The notes under the pieces were generated by a model that saw nothing but the letters and a program-made list of their open reading frames with translations, was not told the DNA's origin and made no database searches. This document shows, in pieces, positions 8,259 to 17,316 of a stretch of 64,000 nt of DNA; position 1 is the stretch's first letter, and every line of letters begins with the position of its first letter. The translations under genes were made by a program, and so were the position numbers. This stretch comes from Cupriavidus taiwanensis LMG 19424 (lineage in GTDB: Bacteria; Pseudomonadota; Gammaproteobacteria; Burkholderiales; Burkholderiaceae), in assembly GCF_000069785.1 (NCBI RefSeq), contig NC_010528.1:1488001-1552000 (forward strand). Direction: 5' to 3'.

Positions 8259-9848
8259 TCACGCGTTCGCCGCGCTCAGCAACTGGTTGAATATGGCGCG
8301 CGCCGGCGCATACAGCTCGCTTGCCGTGACGCCTGCCGGGCCTGTGCCCTGTGCGACCAGCACATCGGCGGCACGGCCGTGGATCCACACCGCCGCCTGC
8401 GCCGCGGCCAGCGGCGCCATGCCTTGCGCCAGCAGCGCGCCCAGCATGCCGGCCAGCACGTCGCCGGTGCCGGCGCTGGCCAGCGCCGCGTTGCCGGTCG
8501 GGTTCAACGTCCAGGGGCTGCCGTCGGGAGCGGCAATCACGCTGCCCGAGCCCTTCAGCACCACCACGGCCCGCCATTGCGCGGCCAGCGCCGCCGCGGC
8601 GGCGGGCCGGTCGCGCTGGATCTCGGCCACCGGCACGCCCATCAGCCGCGCGGCTTCGAGCGGGTGCGGCGTCATCACGGTGGCCGCGCCGCGCGTGGCC
8701 AGGGTGCCGGCCAGTGCCGGGTCTGACGCCAGCAGGTTCAGCGCATCGGCATCCAGCACCAGCGGCAGCGTCGTGGCCTGCAGCAGCCGTGCGAACTGCT
8801 GGCGGGCGTTGGCATCGGTGCCCAGGCCCGGGCCGATCACCAGCGCCGACATCGACGTGTGCGCCAGCGTGTCGACCGCATGCAGCATCAGTTCCGGATG
8901 CAGCGGATCGAGCAGCGGTGCCGGCTGCGCCAGGAAGCCGATATGCACCTTGCCCGCGCCGAGCCATTGCGCGGCCCGGGCACCAAGCAGCGGCGCGCCG
9001 GTCATGCCCACGTTGCCGCCGATGACGGCGAGCGAGCCGTGCGTCCCCTTGTTGCTGGCGTGCCGGCGCCGGGGCAGCGCGGCACCGAAGAGCGCCGGGC
9101 CATTCACCAGGCCTTGCGGCGTTTCGTGCTGGAGATCGTCCAGGCCGATCGGCGCGATGTCGACCGCGCCGGCGCAGTCGCGCCCGTCGAGCGTGAGCAG
9201 GCCGGGCTTGGCGGCAATGAAGGTCAGCGTGCGCTGCGCCCGCACTGCCGGCGCGCCCGCGCCGGTGTCGGCGGACAGCCCGCTGGGAATGTCCAGCGCA
9301 AACACGGGCAGCCCGCTGCGATTGAGTTGCGCGATCCACCACGCCATGGGGCCGTCGGCGGGGCGGTTCAGGCCGATGCCCAGCAGGCCGTCGACGATCG
9401 CGGTGGTGTCGGCGGGCCAGGGCGCGTCATGCGAGGCATCCCTCTGCGCCATCGCGCGCAGCGGCACGGCCGCGGCCTGCGCCTGCTGCCATGCGGTCGC
9501 GGCATCGGCGGGCAGGCGCTGCGGATCGGCCGCCAGCCACACCTGCACCGCGCGGCCGGCACGGTGCAGCAGCGTGGCGGCGACCAGCGCATCGCCGCCG
9601 TTGTTGCCAGGACCCGCCAGGAACAACAGCGGTCCGCCGGGCGCATGGCAGGCGAGCCAGCGCGCCGCCGCGGCGCCCGCGCGCGACATCAGCGTGAAGG
9701 CCGGCAGCTGCGCCAGCGCGGCGCGCTCGATGCGGCGGATGGCGGCCACGTCGTAGAGCGGCACCGGGCGCGGTGCGGCGGCATCCAGGGCAAGCCAGCC
9801 TTCACCATGGGCGGCGGGTGTGAGGACGGTGGCGGCAGAGGGTGTCAT
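8259..9848 (-). CDS. nnr: Bifunctional NAD(P)HX epimerase / ADP-dependent NAD(P)HX dehydratase
   Basis: 529-aa metabolite-repair enzyme. The N-terminal YjeF_N epimerase (residues ~30-230) interconverts R- and S-NAD(P)HX and shows GPGNNGGDALVAATLL and ALDIPSGLSADTG. The C-terminal YjeF_C dehydratase (~260-525) restores NAD(P)H at the expense of ADP and shows KGTHGSLAVIGGN, VIGPGLG, VLDADALNLL, VVLKGSGSVIA and GTGDVLAGMLGALLAQG. The ATG at 9848 (MTPSAATV) is chosen; further upstream codons run into the overlapping dadA 3' end. It lies 7 bp after dadA in the same direction, so it is probably translated from the dadA-TRAP transcript. A flavin- and NAD-using catabolic route is a sensible place for NADHX repair (inference). 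Confidence 0.93.
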   Translation of the reverse strand: MTPSAATVLTPAAHGEGWLALDAAAPRPVPLYDVAAIRRIERAALAQLPAFTLMSRAGAAAARWLACHAPGGPLLFLAGPGNNGGDALVAATLLHRAGRAVQVWLAADPQRLPADAATAWQQAQAAAVPLRAMAQRDASHDAPWPADTTAIVDGLLGIGLNRPADGPMAWWIAQLNRSGLPVFALDIPSGLSADTGAGAPAVRAQRTLTFIAAKPGLLTLDGRDCAGAVDIAPIGLDDLQHETPQGLVNGPALFGAALPRRRHASNKGTHGSLAVIGGNVGMTGAPLLGARAAQWLGAGKVHIGFLAQPAPLLDPLHPELMLHAVDTLAHTSMSALVIGPGLGTDANARQQFARLLQATTLPLVLDADALNLLASDPALAGTLATRGAATVMTPHPLEAARLMGVPVAEIQRDRPAAAAALAAQWRAVVVLKGSGSVIAAPDGSPWTLNPTGNAALASAGTGDVLAGMLGALLAQGMAPLAAAQAAVWIHGRAADVLVAQGTGPAGVTASELYAPARAIFNQLLSAANA

Positions 9849-9855
9849 GTCGGGC

Positions 9856-11157
9856 TTATCCGGACGGCCCCAGCCCGTAGCGATCCGGCAGCAGGCCTTC
9901 CATGTCGATGTCGGGGCCGCCGTGGCTGGCGCCAGCGCTGGCGGCGATCTGGTCAGCCGCAATCTTGCCTGATCCGCAGCTCATCGCCCAGCCCGTCGAA
10001 CCATGGCCGAGGTTCAGGAACAGTCCGGGCACGGCGGTGGGTCCGATCAGCGGCGGGCCGTCGGGCAGCATCGGCCGCGCGCCGGCCCATTGCGTGGCCT
10101 CGTGGTAGTTGCCTGCCGCCGGAAACCAGTCGCGCGCCACCTTGACCAGCGTGTTCAGCGCGGCGGGGCGCAGGTCGAGCCGGCGCGAGCCCAGCTCCGC
10201 CGTGCCGGCCACGCGCAGCCGGTTGCCCATGCGCGTCATGGCGACCTTGTACGATTCGTCCATCAGCGCCCCCAGCGGGGCCTGCAGCTCGTCGCGGATC
10301 ATTACCGTCACCGAATAGCCCTTGACCGGATACAGCGGCACGCGCAAGCCCAGCGGGCGCAGCAGTGCGGCACTGTCGGCGCCGGCGGCAAGCAGCACGC
10401 GCTCGGCGCTCAGCACCTCGGCCGCACCCTGGCCGCCGGGCTGGGACAGTTCCAGCTCCAGCTTGCCGGCGTGGCCCGGCCGGATGCGCGTCACCCTGGT
10501 GTCGAAGCGGAACGACACGCCCGCGGCCTGCGCATGCCGGTGCAGCGCGCGCACGAACATCGGGCAGTTGCCGGATTCATCCTCGGGCAGATGCAGTCCG
10601 CCGGCCAGCGGCGTGTCCGCGGCCAGGCCCGGTTCGATCTGGCGGCATTCGCCGGCGCTGACCAGCCGGTGCGGCACGTGGTTCTCGCGCAGCAGGGCGA
10701 TGGCGGGGCTGGCCAGATCCAGGTCGCGCGCGGTGCGGAACAGCTGCAGGTATCCCTGCGACTGCTCGTAGTCGATGTCCAGCTCGCTGCGCAGCCGGTG
10801 CAGGCAGGCGCGGCTGTAGAACGCCAGCCGCTGCATGCGCAGCTTGTTGGCGCGGTAGCGCTCGAGCCGGCATTCGCGCAGCCAGCGCGCGATCCAGCGC
10901 CACATGGCCGGGTCGGCGGCGGGGCGGAACAGCACCGGCGCCTCGCGCGCGAAGAGCGTGCGCAGGATCTTGGCCGGCATGCCCGGCGCGGCCCAGGGCG
11001 TGACGTAGCCGGGCGCGATCACGCCGGCATTGCCGAAGCTGGCTTCCTGCGCCGGCGCGCCGCGGCGCTCGAGCACGGTCACGTCGAAGCCGGCCTGCCG
11101 CAGGTACCACGCGGAACTGACGCCGATCGCGCCGGCGCCGATGACGATCACATGCAT
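9856..11157 (-). CDS. dadA: D-amino-acid dehydrogenase, small-subunit type (DadA-like)
   Basis: 433-aa FAD-dependent oxidoreductase of the DAO family that oxidises D-amino acids to 2-oxo acids and passes electrons to the respiratory chain (family knowledge). It shows an N-terminal Rossmann motif VIGAGAIGVSSAWYL, VLERRGAPAQEASFGNAG, the DadA-typical AGVIAPGYVTPWAAPG, and C-terminal FLNLGHGSTGWAMSCGSG. The ATG at 11157 is chosen because GGAGGG lies ten bases upstream; a GTG at 11175 would contain that site. It follows dctM by 36 bp and precedes nnr by 7 bp, so the substrate is probably what the TRAP transporter imports. No alanine racemase (dadX) is beside it, so it may serve another D-amino or N-substituted amino acid. 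Confidence 0.88.
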   Translation of the reverse strand: MHVIVIGAGAIGVSSAWYLRQAGFDVTVLERRGAPAQEASFGNAGVIAPGYVTPWAAPGMPAKILRTLFAREAPVLFRPAADPAMWRWIARWLRECRLERYRANKLRMQRLAFYSRACLHRLRSELDIDYEQSQGYLQLFRTARDLDLASPAIALLRENHVPHRLVSAGECRQIEPGLAADTPLAGGLHLPEDESGNCPMFVRALHRHAQAAGVSFRFDTRVTRIRPGHAGKLELELSQPGGQGAAEVLSAERVLLAAGADSAALLRPLGLRVPLYPVKGYSVTVMIRDELQAPLGALMDESYKVAMTRMGNRLRVAGTAELGSRRLDLRPAALNTLVKVARDWFPAAGNYHEATQWAGARPMLPDGPPLIGPTAVPGLFLNLGHGSTGWAMSCGSGKIAADQIAASAGASHGGPDIDMEGLLPDRYGLGPSG

Positions 11158-11193
11158 CGGTCTGGAACCCTCCACGCGAGTCCGTTGCCGTGG

Positions 11194-12504
11194 CTACCTG
11201 ACCTCCTGCTGCATGACCATGTCGGGGAGCCAGGTCACCACGGCGGGCCAGATCGTGACGATGGCGATCGCCACCACCATCATCATGAAGAACGGCAGCG
11301 AGACCCGCGCGATGTAATTGCTGTCCTTGCCCGTCATGCTCTGCAAAACGAACAGGTTGAAGCCGACCGGCGGCGTCACTTCGGCAATCTCCACCAGCAG
11401 CACGATGAAGATGCCGAACCAGACCAGGTCGAAGCCGGCCGCCTGCACCATCGGCAGCACCGTGGCAGTGGTGAGGGCGATCATCGAGATGCCGTCCAGC
11501 GCCGTGCCCAGCACGATGTAGATCACCGTCAGCACCGCGATCAGCGCCCACGGCGACAGCTGCAGCGCGGCCACCCACTCGGCCAGCGCGCGCGGGATGC
11601 CGGTAAAGCTCATGGTCACCGACAGGAACGAGGTTGCGCCCAGCACGAACATGATCATCGCGGTCAGGCGCGTGGCCGACATCAGGCTGTCCCAGAATGC
11701 CGCGCGCGTCAGCGAGCCCCCGGCCCAGGCCAGTGCCAGCGACGCGACCACGCCATAGGCGGCGGCCTCGGTCGCGGTGGCATAGCCGGTCACCATGATC
11801 CAGGTGATGAAGGCGATCAGCGCGATGCACGGCAGCAACTGCCGGACCGAGGCCAGCCGGGCGTGCCAGTCGAAGCGCTCCGACGCCGGGGTCTTGTCGG
11901 GGTTGGCCAGCGCCCACACCACGATATAGCCGGAGAACAGCAGCATCAGCAGCAACCCCGGGATAAAGCCCGCCAGGAATACGCGGATGATCGACACGTC
12001 CGCCGAGACCGCGTACACGACCATCGTGATCGACGGCGGGATCAGGATGCCGAGCGTGCCGGCGCACGACAGCGAGCCCAGCGTCACGCGCTCGTCGTAG
12101 CCGCGCCGCGTCAGTTCGGGCAGGGCCGACTTGGCGATGGTGGCGCAGGTGGCCGCCGACGAGCCCGACACCGAGCCGAAGATGCCGCAGCCCAGGATGT
12201 TGACGTGCATCAGCCGCCCGGGGAGCCAGCTCAGCCATGGCGACAGCCCGCTGAACATCTGCTCCGACAGCCGGGTGCGGAACAGGATCTCGCCCATCCA
12301 CACGAACAGCGGCAGCGATGCCAGCGTGTACGAGGCGCTCGATGACCACCAGGCATTGGCCAGGCTGACCATCGCCTCGCGGTCGGAGAATATCACCAGC
12401 CCGACCCACGACGTGACCGCGATGGCCACGGGAATCCACGCGCCCAGCGCGAGGAAGACGATCAGTACCAGCAGCAGGATCAGTGCAACCACGACAGTGC
12501 TCAT
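11194..12504 (-). CDS. dctM: TRAP transporter large permease (DctM)
   Basis: 436-aa inner-membrane protein with about 12 hydrophobic segments (for example VVVALILLLVLIVFLALGAW, LPLFVWMGEILFRT, LGILIPPSITMVVYAV, VTPPVGFNLFVLQS). The PPS and TPPVGFN loops are characteristic of DctM. It is the ion-coupled transport subunit of a tripartite ATP-independent periplasmic importer. The start ATG at 12504 shares a base with the dctQ stop (TGATG), which indicates translational coupling. The order dctP-dctQ-dctM is standard. Together with the flanking amidase and D-amino-acid dehydrogenase it suggests import of an amino-acid-like carboxylate. Confidence 0.94.
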   Translation of the reverse strand: MSTVVVALILLLVLIVFLALGAWIPVAIAVTSWVGLVIFSDREAMVSLANAWWSSSASYTLASLPLFVWMGEILFRTRLSEQMFSGLSPWLSWLPGRLMHVNILGCGIFGSVSGSSAATCATIAKSALPELTRRGYDERVTLGSLSCAGTLGILIPPSITMVVYAVSADVSIIRVFLAGFIPGLLLMLLFSGYIVVWALANPDKTPASERFDWHARLASVRQLLPCIALIAFITWIMVTGYATATEAAAYGVVASLALAWAGGSLTRAAFWDSLMSATRLTAMIMFVLGATSFLSVTMSFTGIPRALAEWVAALQLSPWALIAVLTVIYIVLGTALDGISMIALTTATVLPMVQAAGFDLVWFGIFIVLLVEIAEVTPPVGFNLFVLQSMTGKDSNYIARVSLPFFMMMVVAIAIVTIWPAVVTWLPDMVMQQEVR

Positions 12505-13055
12505 CAGACCGTCTCCCCGAAATCGCCGGCGGCAAGCTTGGCTTCCTGGGCCAGCTGGTAGCGCGGCTTCTGCCGGCGCACCACGCGCAGCCATTCATCC
12601 GCGACCGCCAGCAGGAAGCCGGTACAGCCCAGCACCGCGAAGCTCTGCGGTATCCACAACGGAATCACGATCTGGCCCTGCGAGACATCGCCGATCTCCC
12701 AGCTCTGCCACGCAAAGGTGCCCAGCGCCCACGCCGCGTAGGCGGCAAACACCAGGCACACGGTCAGCGAGACCAGTTCCAGCAGCCAGCGCCGGCGCGG
12801 GCCGAGCGCCGACAGCAGCATCTCCACGCGCACGATGCCGCCATGCTGGAAGGTCTGCCCGAGCACCAGGAAGGCGGAGGCGGCGCACAGCCAGGCAACG
12901 ATATCGTCGCCGCCCTTGAAGATCACCGAGGTTTCGCGCGACAGCGACATCAGGATCATGATCACGCAGACGGCGAGGATGCATAGCGCGCCGAGCGTGG
13001 CGAACAGGTCCAGCAGGCGGTCGAGCCAGCGCTTGGAGGAGGGGGCAGTTGGCAT
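12504..13055 (-). CDS. dctQ: TRAP transporter small permease (DctQ)
   Basis: 183-aa membrane protein with four hydrophobic segments (LFATLGALCILAVCVIMILM, DDIVAWLCAASAFLVLGQTF, LLELVSLTVCLVFAAYAAW, IPLWIPQSFAVLGCTGFLLA), the usual DctQ layout. The P-W-P-like region VIPLWIPQS near segment 4 is typical. The start at 13055 (MPTAPSSKRW) gives normal length; an ATG at 13091 would add 12 residues, and neither has a clear ribosome binding site. The stop overlaps the dctM start by one base. The DctP gene lies upstream after 95 bp. Confidence 0.88.
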   Translation of the reverse strand: MPTAPSSKRWLDRLLDLFATLGALCILAVCVIMILMSLSRETSVIFKGGDDIVAWLCAASAFLVLGQTFQHGGIVRVEMLLSALGPRRRWLLELVSLTVCLVFAAYAAWALGTFAWQSWEIGDVSQGQIVIPLWIPQSFAVLGCTGFLLAVADEWLRVVRRQKPRYQLAQEAKLAAGDFGETV

Positions 13056-13150
13056 GATGGGCGGCGCAAGATGGGAAGGGGCGCCCCGCATGACAGCCGG
13101 CGCGGCGGCGATGCAGGGCGCTGGAGATCGGTGGGCGCGGGTCCGCGGGC

Positions 13151-14116
13151 CTACTTGCGGTAAGCGTCGAGGATGGCCTTGCCGTCAGGGCCCGCGCTCT
13201 TGGCCCAGTCGTCGACCATGGTCTGGCCGAGCTTCTGCATGTCGGCCTTGAGCTGCGGCGACGGTGGCTGCACCGTCATGCCGTTCTTGGCCAGCGTGGC
13301 GAGGTATTCACGGGTCTTTTGCTCGGACACCTGCCAGCCGCGCTTCTCGGCGTCGGCGACGGCCTTGAGCAGCGCGTCCTGGGTGGGCTTGTCCAGCGCC
13401 GCGAAGGCCTTCTTGCTGACCACCAGCATGTTCTTGGGCAGCCAGGCATCGACGGCATAGAAGTACTTCACGCTCTCCCACACCTTGGTGTCGACGCCGG
13501 TCGCCCCCGACGACATGAAGGAGTTGACGGTGCCGGTGGCCAGCGCCTGCGCCAGGTCGGCGGCCTGGATCGTGACCGGCTGCGCGCCGACCAGCTCGGC
13601 GATGCGCGAGGTGGCGGGATTGTAGGCGCGCCACTTCAGGCCCTTCATGTCGGCGGCCGAGTTGATCGGCTTGTTGGCATAGATGCCCTGGGGCGGCCAG
13701 GCCACCGCGTACAGCAGCTTCAGCCCCTGCTTGTCCAGCACCTTCTCCGTGACCGGGCGCGAGGCCTGCCACAGCCGGTAGGCATCGGCATAGCTGGTGG
13801 CCAGGAACGGCACCGCGTCGACACCGAACACCGGGTTCTCGTTGGCCAGCAGCGACATCAGGATCTCGCCCATCTGCACCTGGCCGGTCTGCACGCCGCG
13901 CTTGATTTCGTTGGCCTTGAGCAGCGACCCGTTCGGATGCAGCACGATCTTGAGCTTGCCGCCGGTGGCCTTGTCGACGTCGCTGGCCATCTGCTGCAGG
14001 TTCTCGGTGTGCAGGTTGGCGACGGGATAGCCGGTGGGCAGGTCCCACTTGGTCTCCGCCTGTGCCGCCACGGCGGCCAGCATCAGCGTGGCCGCGATCA
14101 TTGCCTTGACTCGCAT
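13151..14116 (-). CDS. dctP: TRAP transporter periplasmic solute-binding protein (DctP)
   Basis: 321 aa. The signal peptide is residues 1-20 (MRVKAMIAATLMLAAVAAQA). The mature part shows the DctP pattern: GGKLKIVLHPNGSLLKANEI, VQTGQVQMGEILMSLLANE, FGVDAVPFLATSYADAYRLW, LKWRAYNPATSRIAELVGAQ with the conserved ligand-binding Arg region, and ALATGTVNSFMSS. The ATG is preceded by AGGAGA seven bases upstream. It supplies the ligand to DctQ-DctM. The ligand is unknown; the amidase upstream and DadA downstream favour an N-substituted or D-configured amino acid or a related carboxylate (inference). Confidence 0.93.
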   Translation of the reverse strand: MRVKAMIAATLMLAAVAAQAETKWDLPTGYPVANLHTENLQQMASDVDKATGGKLKIVLHPNGSLLKANEIKRGVQTGQVQMGEILMSLLANENPVFGVDAVPFLATSYADAYRLWQASRPVTEKVLDKQGLKLLYAVAWPPQGIYANKPINSAADMKGLKWRAYNPATSRIAELVGAQPVTIQAADLAQALATGTVNSFMSSGATGVDTKVWESVKYFYAVDAWLPKNMLVVSKKAFAALDKPTQDALLKAVADAEKRGWQVSEQKTREYLATLAKNGMTVQPPSPQLKADMQKLGQTMVDDWAKSAGPDGKAILDAYRK

Positions 14117-14239
14117 CTCGATCTCTCCTGGTGTGCGCGCGGGGGCGCGGTTGTACAGCGGGTTGCGTACTACCTGGTGCCACGCGCAGGCCCGGCTCCC
14201 GGACGCGCGCGGCGCAAGATCAACGGCGCGGCGGCGGGC

Positions 14240-15616
14240 TCAGTCGTCGCGCGCCGAGGGCTGCACGATGGGCTGCACGATCCGTTCCAATGCAAGGGCC
14301 GTGCCGAGCAGGCTGGCGTCGCGCATCGGCCCGTGCGACAGCATCAGGCCCACCGGCAGCTCGTCCGGCGCGTGGCAGGGCATCGATACCGAACAGCCGT
14401 CGAAGAAATTGAAGGCGGAGGTATTGCGCAACAGCAGGGCATTGACGCGGAAGAAGTGCGCGTCATCGGTGCGCAGCGGCGCGATCTCGGGCGCCACCAT
14501 CGGCACGGTCGGGCAGACCACCGCGTCGAAACCGTCCAGCCGCGCTTCCATGCGGGCGATCCAGTCCAGCCGCGCGCGGCCCAGGTCGATATAGTCGGCG
14601 GCGCTGATGCCAGCGCCGCGGTCGATGCGCGACGCCACGCGCGGGTCGTAGCGGTCGCGGCGGGCAGCCAGCGTGTGGCGGTGGATGGCATAGGCCTCGG
14701 CCGCGCTGAAGCCGCCGTGCGCGTTCAGCGCGGCAAGTTCGCCGAGTTCGGGCAGGTCAACATGCTCCAGCCGCACGCCGGCGGCCGACAGCCGGCCCAG
14801 GGCGCGGTCGAAGGCGCGCGCCACCACGGGGTCGAGATCGTCCAGCAGCAGCTGGCGGGGGATCGCCAGCCGCGTCGCGGCGGCGTCGGTCACGCGCGGC
14901 AGCACCGCGCTGTCGGCGATCACGCTGTCCACCGCGATGCAGTCGCTGACCGTGCGCGCCATGGCGCAGGCGGTGTCCAGCGTGTACGACAGCGGGAAGG
15001 CGCCGGCCAGCGGCACGCGCCGCGCGGTGGGCTTGAACCCGGTAATGCCGCACAGCGCGGCCGGGATGCGGATCGAGCCGCCGGTGTCGCTGCCCAGCGC
15101 GGCCACCGCCAGCCCCAGCGCCACCGATACCGCGGCGCCGGACGACGACCCGCCCGGGATGCGACCGGGCCCTTCGCCGCCGGCCGGATTGGCGGGCGTG
15201 CCGTAATGGGGATTGATGCCTACGCCCGAGAACGCGAACTCGGTCATGTTGGTGCGGCCGATCAGCGCTGCCCCGGCCGCGCGCAACCGCGCCACCACGG
15301 GCGCGTCGGCGGCGGCCGGCGCGGCATCGGCGCGCACCACCGAGGCGGCACGGGTGATCTCGCCGGCCACGTCATACAGGTCCTTGACCGAAACCGGCAG
15401 GCCCGCCAGCGGATGCAGCGCCTTGCCGGCACGGCTGGCGGCATCCGCGGCGCGTGCCACCTGGGCGGCGGCGTCGAAGGTGCTGTGCAGGAATACGGCC
15501 TCGGCCGCCGGCGTGGCCGCGCGGGCCGCGGCCTGCTCCACGATCTGGGCGCGGCTGGTGGTGCCCTCGCGCAGGCGGGCGTTGAGGGTATCGAGGTCGG
15601 GAAGCATCAGGGGCAT
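14240..15616 (-). CDS. Amidase-signature family hydrolase
   Basis: 458-aa cytoplasmic amidase of the AS family (relatives include GatA, allophanate hydrolase and aryl or peptide amidases). The Ser-cisSer-Lys triad is visible: LPVSVKDLYD (Lys), GGSSSGAAVSVA (cis-Ser region) and GSDTGGSIRIPAALCG (nucleophile Ser). The C-terminal part is of the general amidase type, not glutaminyl-tRNA amidotransferase, and no gatB or gatC is near. It lies 123 bp upstream of dctP in the same direction and probably heads the operon. It may remove an amide or acyl group from the imported compound so that DadA can oxidise the freed amino acid. That link is inference. Confidence 0.87.
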   Translation of the reverse strand: MPLMLPDLDTLNARLREGTTSRAQIVEQAAARAATPAAEAVFLHSTFDAAAQVARAADAASRAGKALHPLAGLPVSVKDLYDVAGEITRAASVVRADAAPAAADAPVVARLRAAGAALIGRTNMTEFAFSGVGINPHYGTPANPAGGEGPGRIPGGSSSGAAVSVALGLAVAALGSDTGGSIRIPAALCGITGFKPTARRVPLAGAFPLSYTLDTACAMARTVSDCIAVDSVIADSAVLPRVTDAAATRLAIPRQLLLDDLDPVVARAFDRALGRLSAAGVRLEHVDLPELGELAALNAHGGFSAAEAYAIHRHTLAARRDRYDPRVASRIDRGAGISAADYIDLGRARLDWIARMEARLDGFDAVVCPTVPMVAPEIAPLRTDDAHFFRVNALLLRNTSAFNFFDGCSVSMPCHAPDELPVGLMLSHGPMRDASLLGTALALERIVQPIVQPSARDD

Positions 15617-15751
15617 GGGTCTGCAAATGGGAGGCGGAGGCGCGCGCGGCGGGGCGGCCCGGGAACCTCAAGGGTAGCAAGAAGCCCTGCAAGGCGACAG
15701 GTAGGGATGGCCTCAATGTGACGGCCCGCAGGCCGCTGGTAGCGCCGCCGG

Positions 15752-16867
15752 CTAGGGCTGGCGCGGCAGCCTTACCTCGAACACGGTGCCGGCGGCATCG
15801 GAGCGGGCTTCGATCAAGCCGTGGTGGGCCTTGGCGATTTCGCTCGCGATATACAGCCCGAGCCCCAGGCCGGGGGCGTTCTTGTCGTCCGGATCGTCGC
15901 CTCGCTTGAGCGGGTCGAAGATCTGGCTCATCGTTTGCGGATCGATCGGCGGGCCGCTGTTCCAGACCGCGGCACGGACCTCCGCATCGTCGCCGCTCAC
16001 GACAACCCGGACCGGCGTGTCCGCCGCGCCGTACGTGACCGCATTGGTCACCAGGTTGGAAAGCAGCTGCTGCAGCCGCGCGCCGTCCCAGGCGCCCTTC
16101 AGGTTGCCATGGGCGGTGAATTCGATGCGGTGGCCGGGGTGGGCGGCGCGCAGCTGGTCCACGGCATCGCCAAACACCTGTGCCAGGTCGATCGCGGCGG
16201 GCGCGATGTTGATGCCCAGGCCAAGCTTGGTCCGGTTGAAATCGCACAGGTCGTCCAGCAGCGCATTCATGCGGGCGCCGCTGCGGATCAGCCGGGTCGC
16301 GGCTTCCGACACCTTATCCCCGGCGTTCAGCGCGGCCAGGAACTGGGCGGTGGTCTGGATGGTTTGCAGCGGGCTGCGCATGTCGTGCCCCAGCATGCCG
16401 AGCAGCAGGTTGCGCGCCTGCTCGACCTGCGCATCGAAATACCCGACGGATTCCGTGACGGCCTGGTCGATGGCCTCGTTGAAGCGGATCATGTCGTCGA
16501 AATCCGATGGCCCCGGTTGGCCGTCATCGATCCACAGCCGCAGCACGCTGGCACGCAGGGCCCGGTATTCGCTGACCATCTGGTTGATGTTGAAGCCATG
16601 GCGTGCCCGCAGCAGCGCGTGGGTCTGGGCCGCGGTTGCCGGAGCGCCGGGCGGGTGGGGCAACCGCCCCATCGACTTCTCGCGCTGGACGTGGCGCGTT
16701 TGCGGCGTCGACAAATCCTTGACGACGGCATGCAGGATCTGCTGCGCGTGATCGCGCAGGGCCGGTGCATCCATGTGTCTTGCGGCCGGCATGATGGTGG
16801 CGGCAAACGCCTCCCATTCCGTCAGGATGCGGCTCATGTCGCGCAAGATGAATTCAGCAAGTCGCAT
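15752..16867 (-). CDS. Sensor histidine kinase with RsbRD-like N-terminal domain (orphan)
   Basis: 371-aa, apparently cytoplasmic kinase: no membrane segment is seen. Residues ~1-150 resemble the RsbRD N-terminal sensing domain found in stress regulators (LAEFI..EWEAFA, PALRDHAQQILHAVVKDLSTPQT, QMVSEYRALRASVLRLW). A HisKA domain follows, with H-box GMLGHDMRSPLQTIQ (His161), then an HATPase domain with the N-box NLVTNAV (~271-277) and GLGLGLYIASEIAK (~339). No response regulator gene lies nearby, so the partner is unknown. It ends 135 bp before the amidase in the same direction, and co-transcription cannot be excluded. A bacterial stress-sensing role is inferred from the domain only. Confidence 0.88.
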   Translation of the reverse strand: MRLAEFILRDMSRILTEWEAFAATIMPAARHMDAPALRDHAQQILHAVVKDLSTPQTRHVQREKSMGRLPHPPGAPATAAQTHALLRARHGFNINQMVSEYRALRASVLRLWIDDGQPGPSDFDDMIRFNEAIDQAVTESVGYFDAQVEQARNLLLGMLGHDMRSPLQTIQTTAQFLAALNAGDKVSEAATRLIRSGARMNALLDDLCDFNRTKLGLGINIAPAAIDLAQVFGDAVDQLRAAHPGHRIEFTAHGNLKGAWDGARLQQLLSNLVTNAVTYGAADTPVRVVVSGDDAEVRAAVWNSGPPIDPQTMSQIFDPLKRGDDPDDKNAPGLGLGLYIASEIAKAHHGLIEARSDAAGTVFEVRLPRQP

Positions 16868-17052
16868 GTGTACTCCGGCAGGATTGTGCGAACCCGTCTA
16901 TGCCCCTCGTCCAGAAATATCTTACGCGATTGTGGGCCCGGCCCCTGAGCGCCAGGGTCATGGACGCGCAGAGGCGCGATGACAGCGCCCGTGACAGCAA
17001 GTGCTGTAGCGGTCATCGGGAGGCTGCGCAGGGCAGGCGACAGGCCGCGCTG

Positions 17053-17268
17053 TCAGCCGTGCGATTCCTCGGGACCGACGGTCGCGCGCAGGCGCAGGCC
17101 ACCGTCGTGGCGATGGATATGCAGTTCGCCGTTCTCCCGCATGGCCTGTGCCCACCCCGCCGAGATCGCGTCCTCGAGCGTCGGGAACCGTTGCGGTTGC
17201 GGCATGCTCTCGGTGTCCAGCGCCCAGCCGGCGTCGAGCGGTGTAACGCGAATGATTCGCGCTTGCAT
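17053..17268 (-). CDS. Small hypothetical protein, DUF2188-like
   Basis: 71-aa protein I do not firmly recognise. The pattern (a short beta-rich start, GWALDTESMPQPQRFPTLEDAISAGW, then GELHIHRHDGGLRLRATVG) resembles small DUF2188-type proteins, in which a residue-by-residue repeat ends in an HxxDG motif. The start is supported by GGGAGG five bases before the ATG. An intrinsic terminator for leftward transcripts ends only about 20 bp upstream of the ATG (17289-17316), so either the promoter is squeezed into that gap or expression depends on reading through the terminator. It is convergent with nothing and downstream of the LexA-box operon. Confidence 0.65.
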   Translation of the reverse strand: MQARIIRVTPLDAGWALDTESMPQPQRFPTLEDAISAGWAQAMRENGELHIHRHDGGLRLRATVGPEESHG

Positions 17269-17288
17269 ATTGCCTCCCGGATCCGGGC

Positions 17289-17316
17289 AAAAAAGCGCCC
17301 GCTACGTGTAGCGGGC
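17289..17316 (-). terminator. Rho-independent terminator (leftward), possible attenuator
   Basis: GCCCGCTA (17297-17304), loop CGTG, TAGCGGGC (17309-17316). On the minus strand it is followed by six U (A run 17289-17294). It would end transcripts of the two-gene operon at 17449-17981 and lies directly before the ribosome binding site of the 71-aa gene. Confidence 0.85.

Noticed and set aside
8010..9342. Leftward frame overlapping nnr and running to the pgi promoter
   Set aside because: It is a second reading frame of nnr; its text is Arg/Ala/Gly-rich and lacks motifs.
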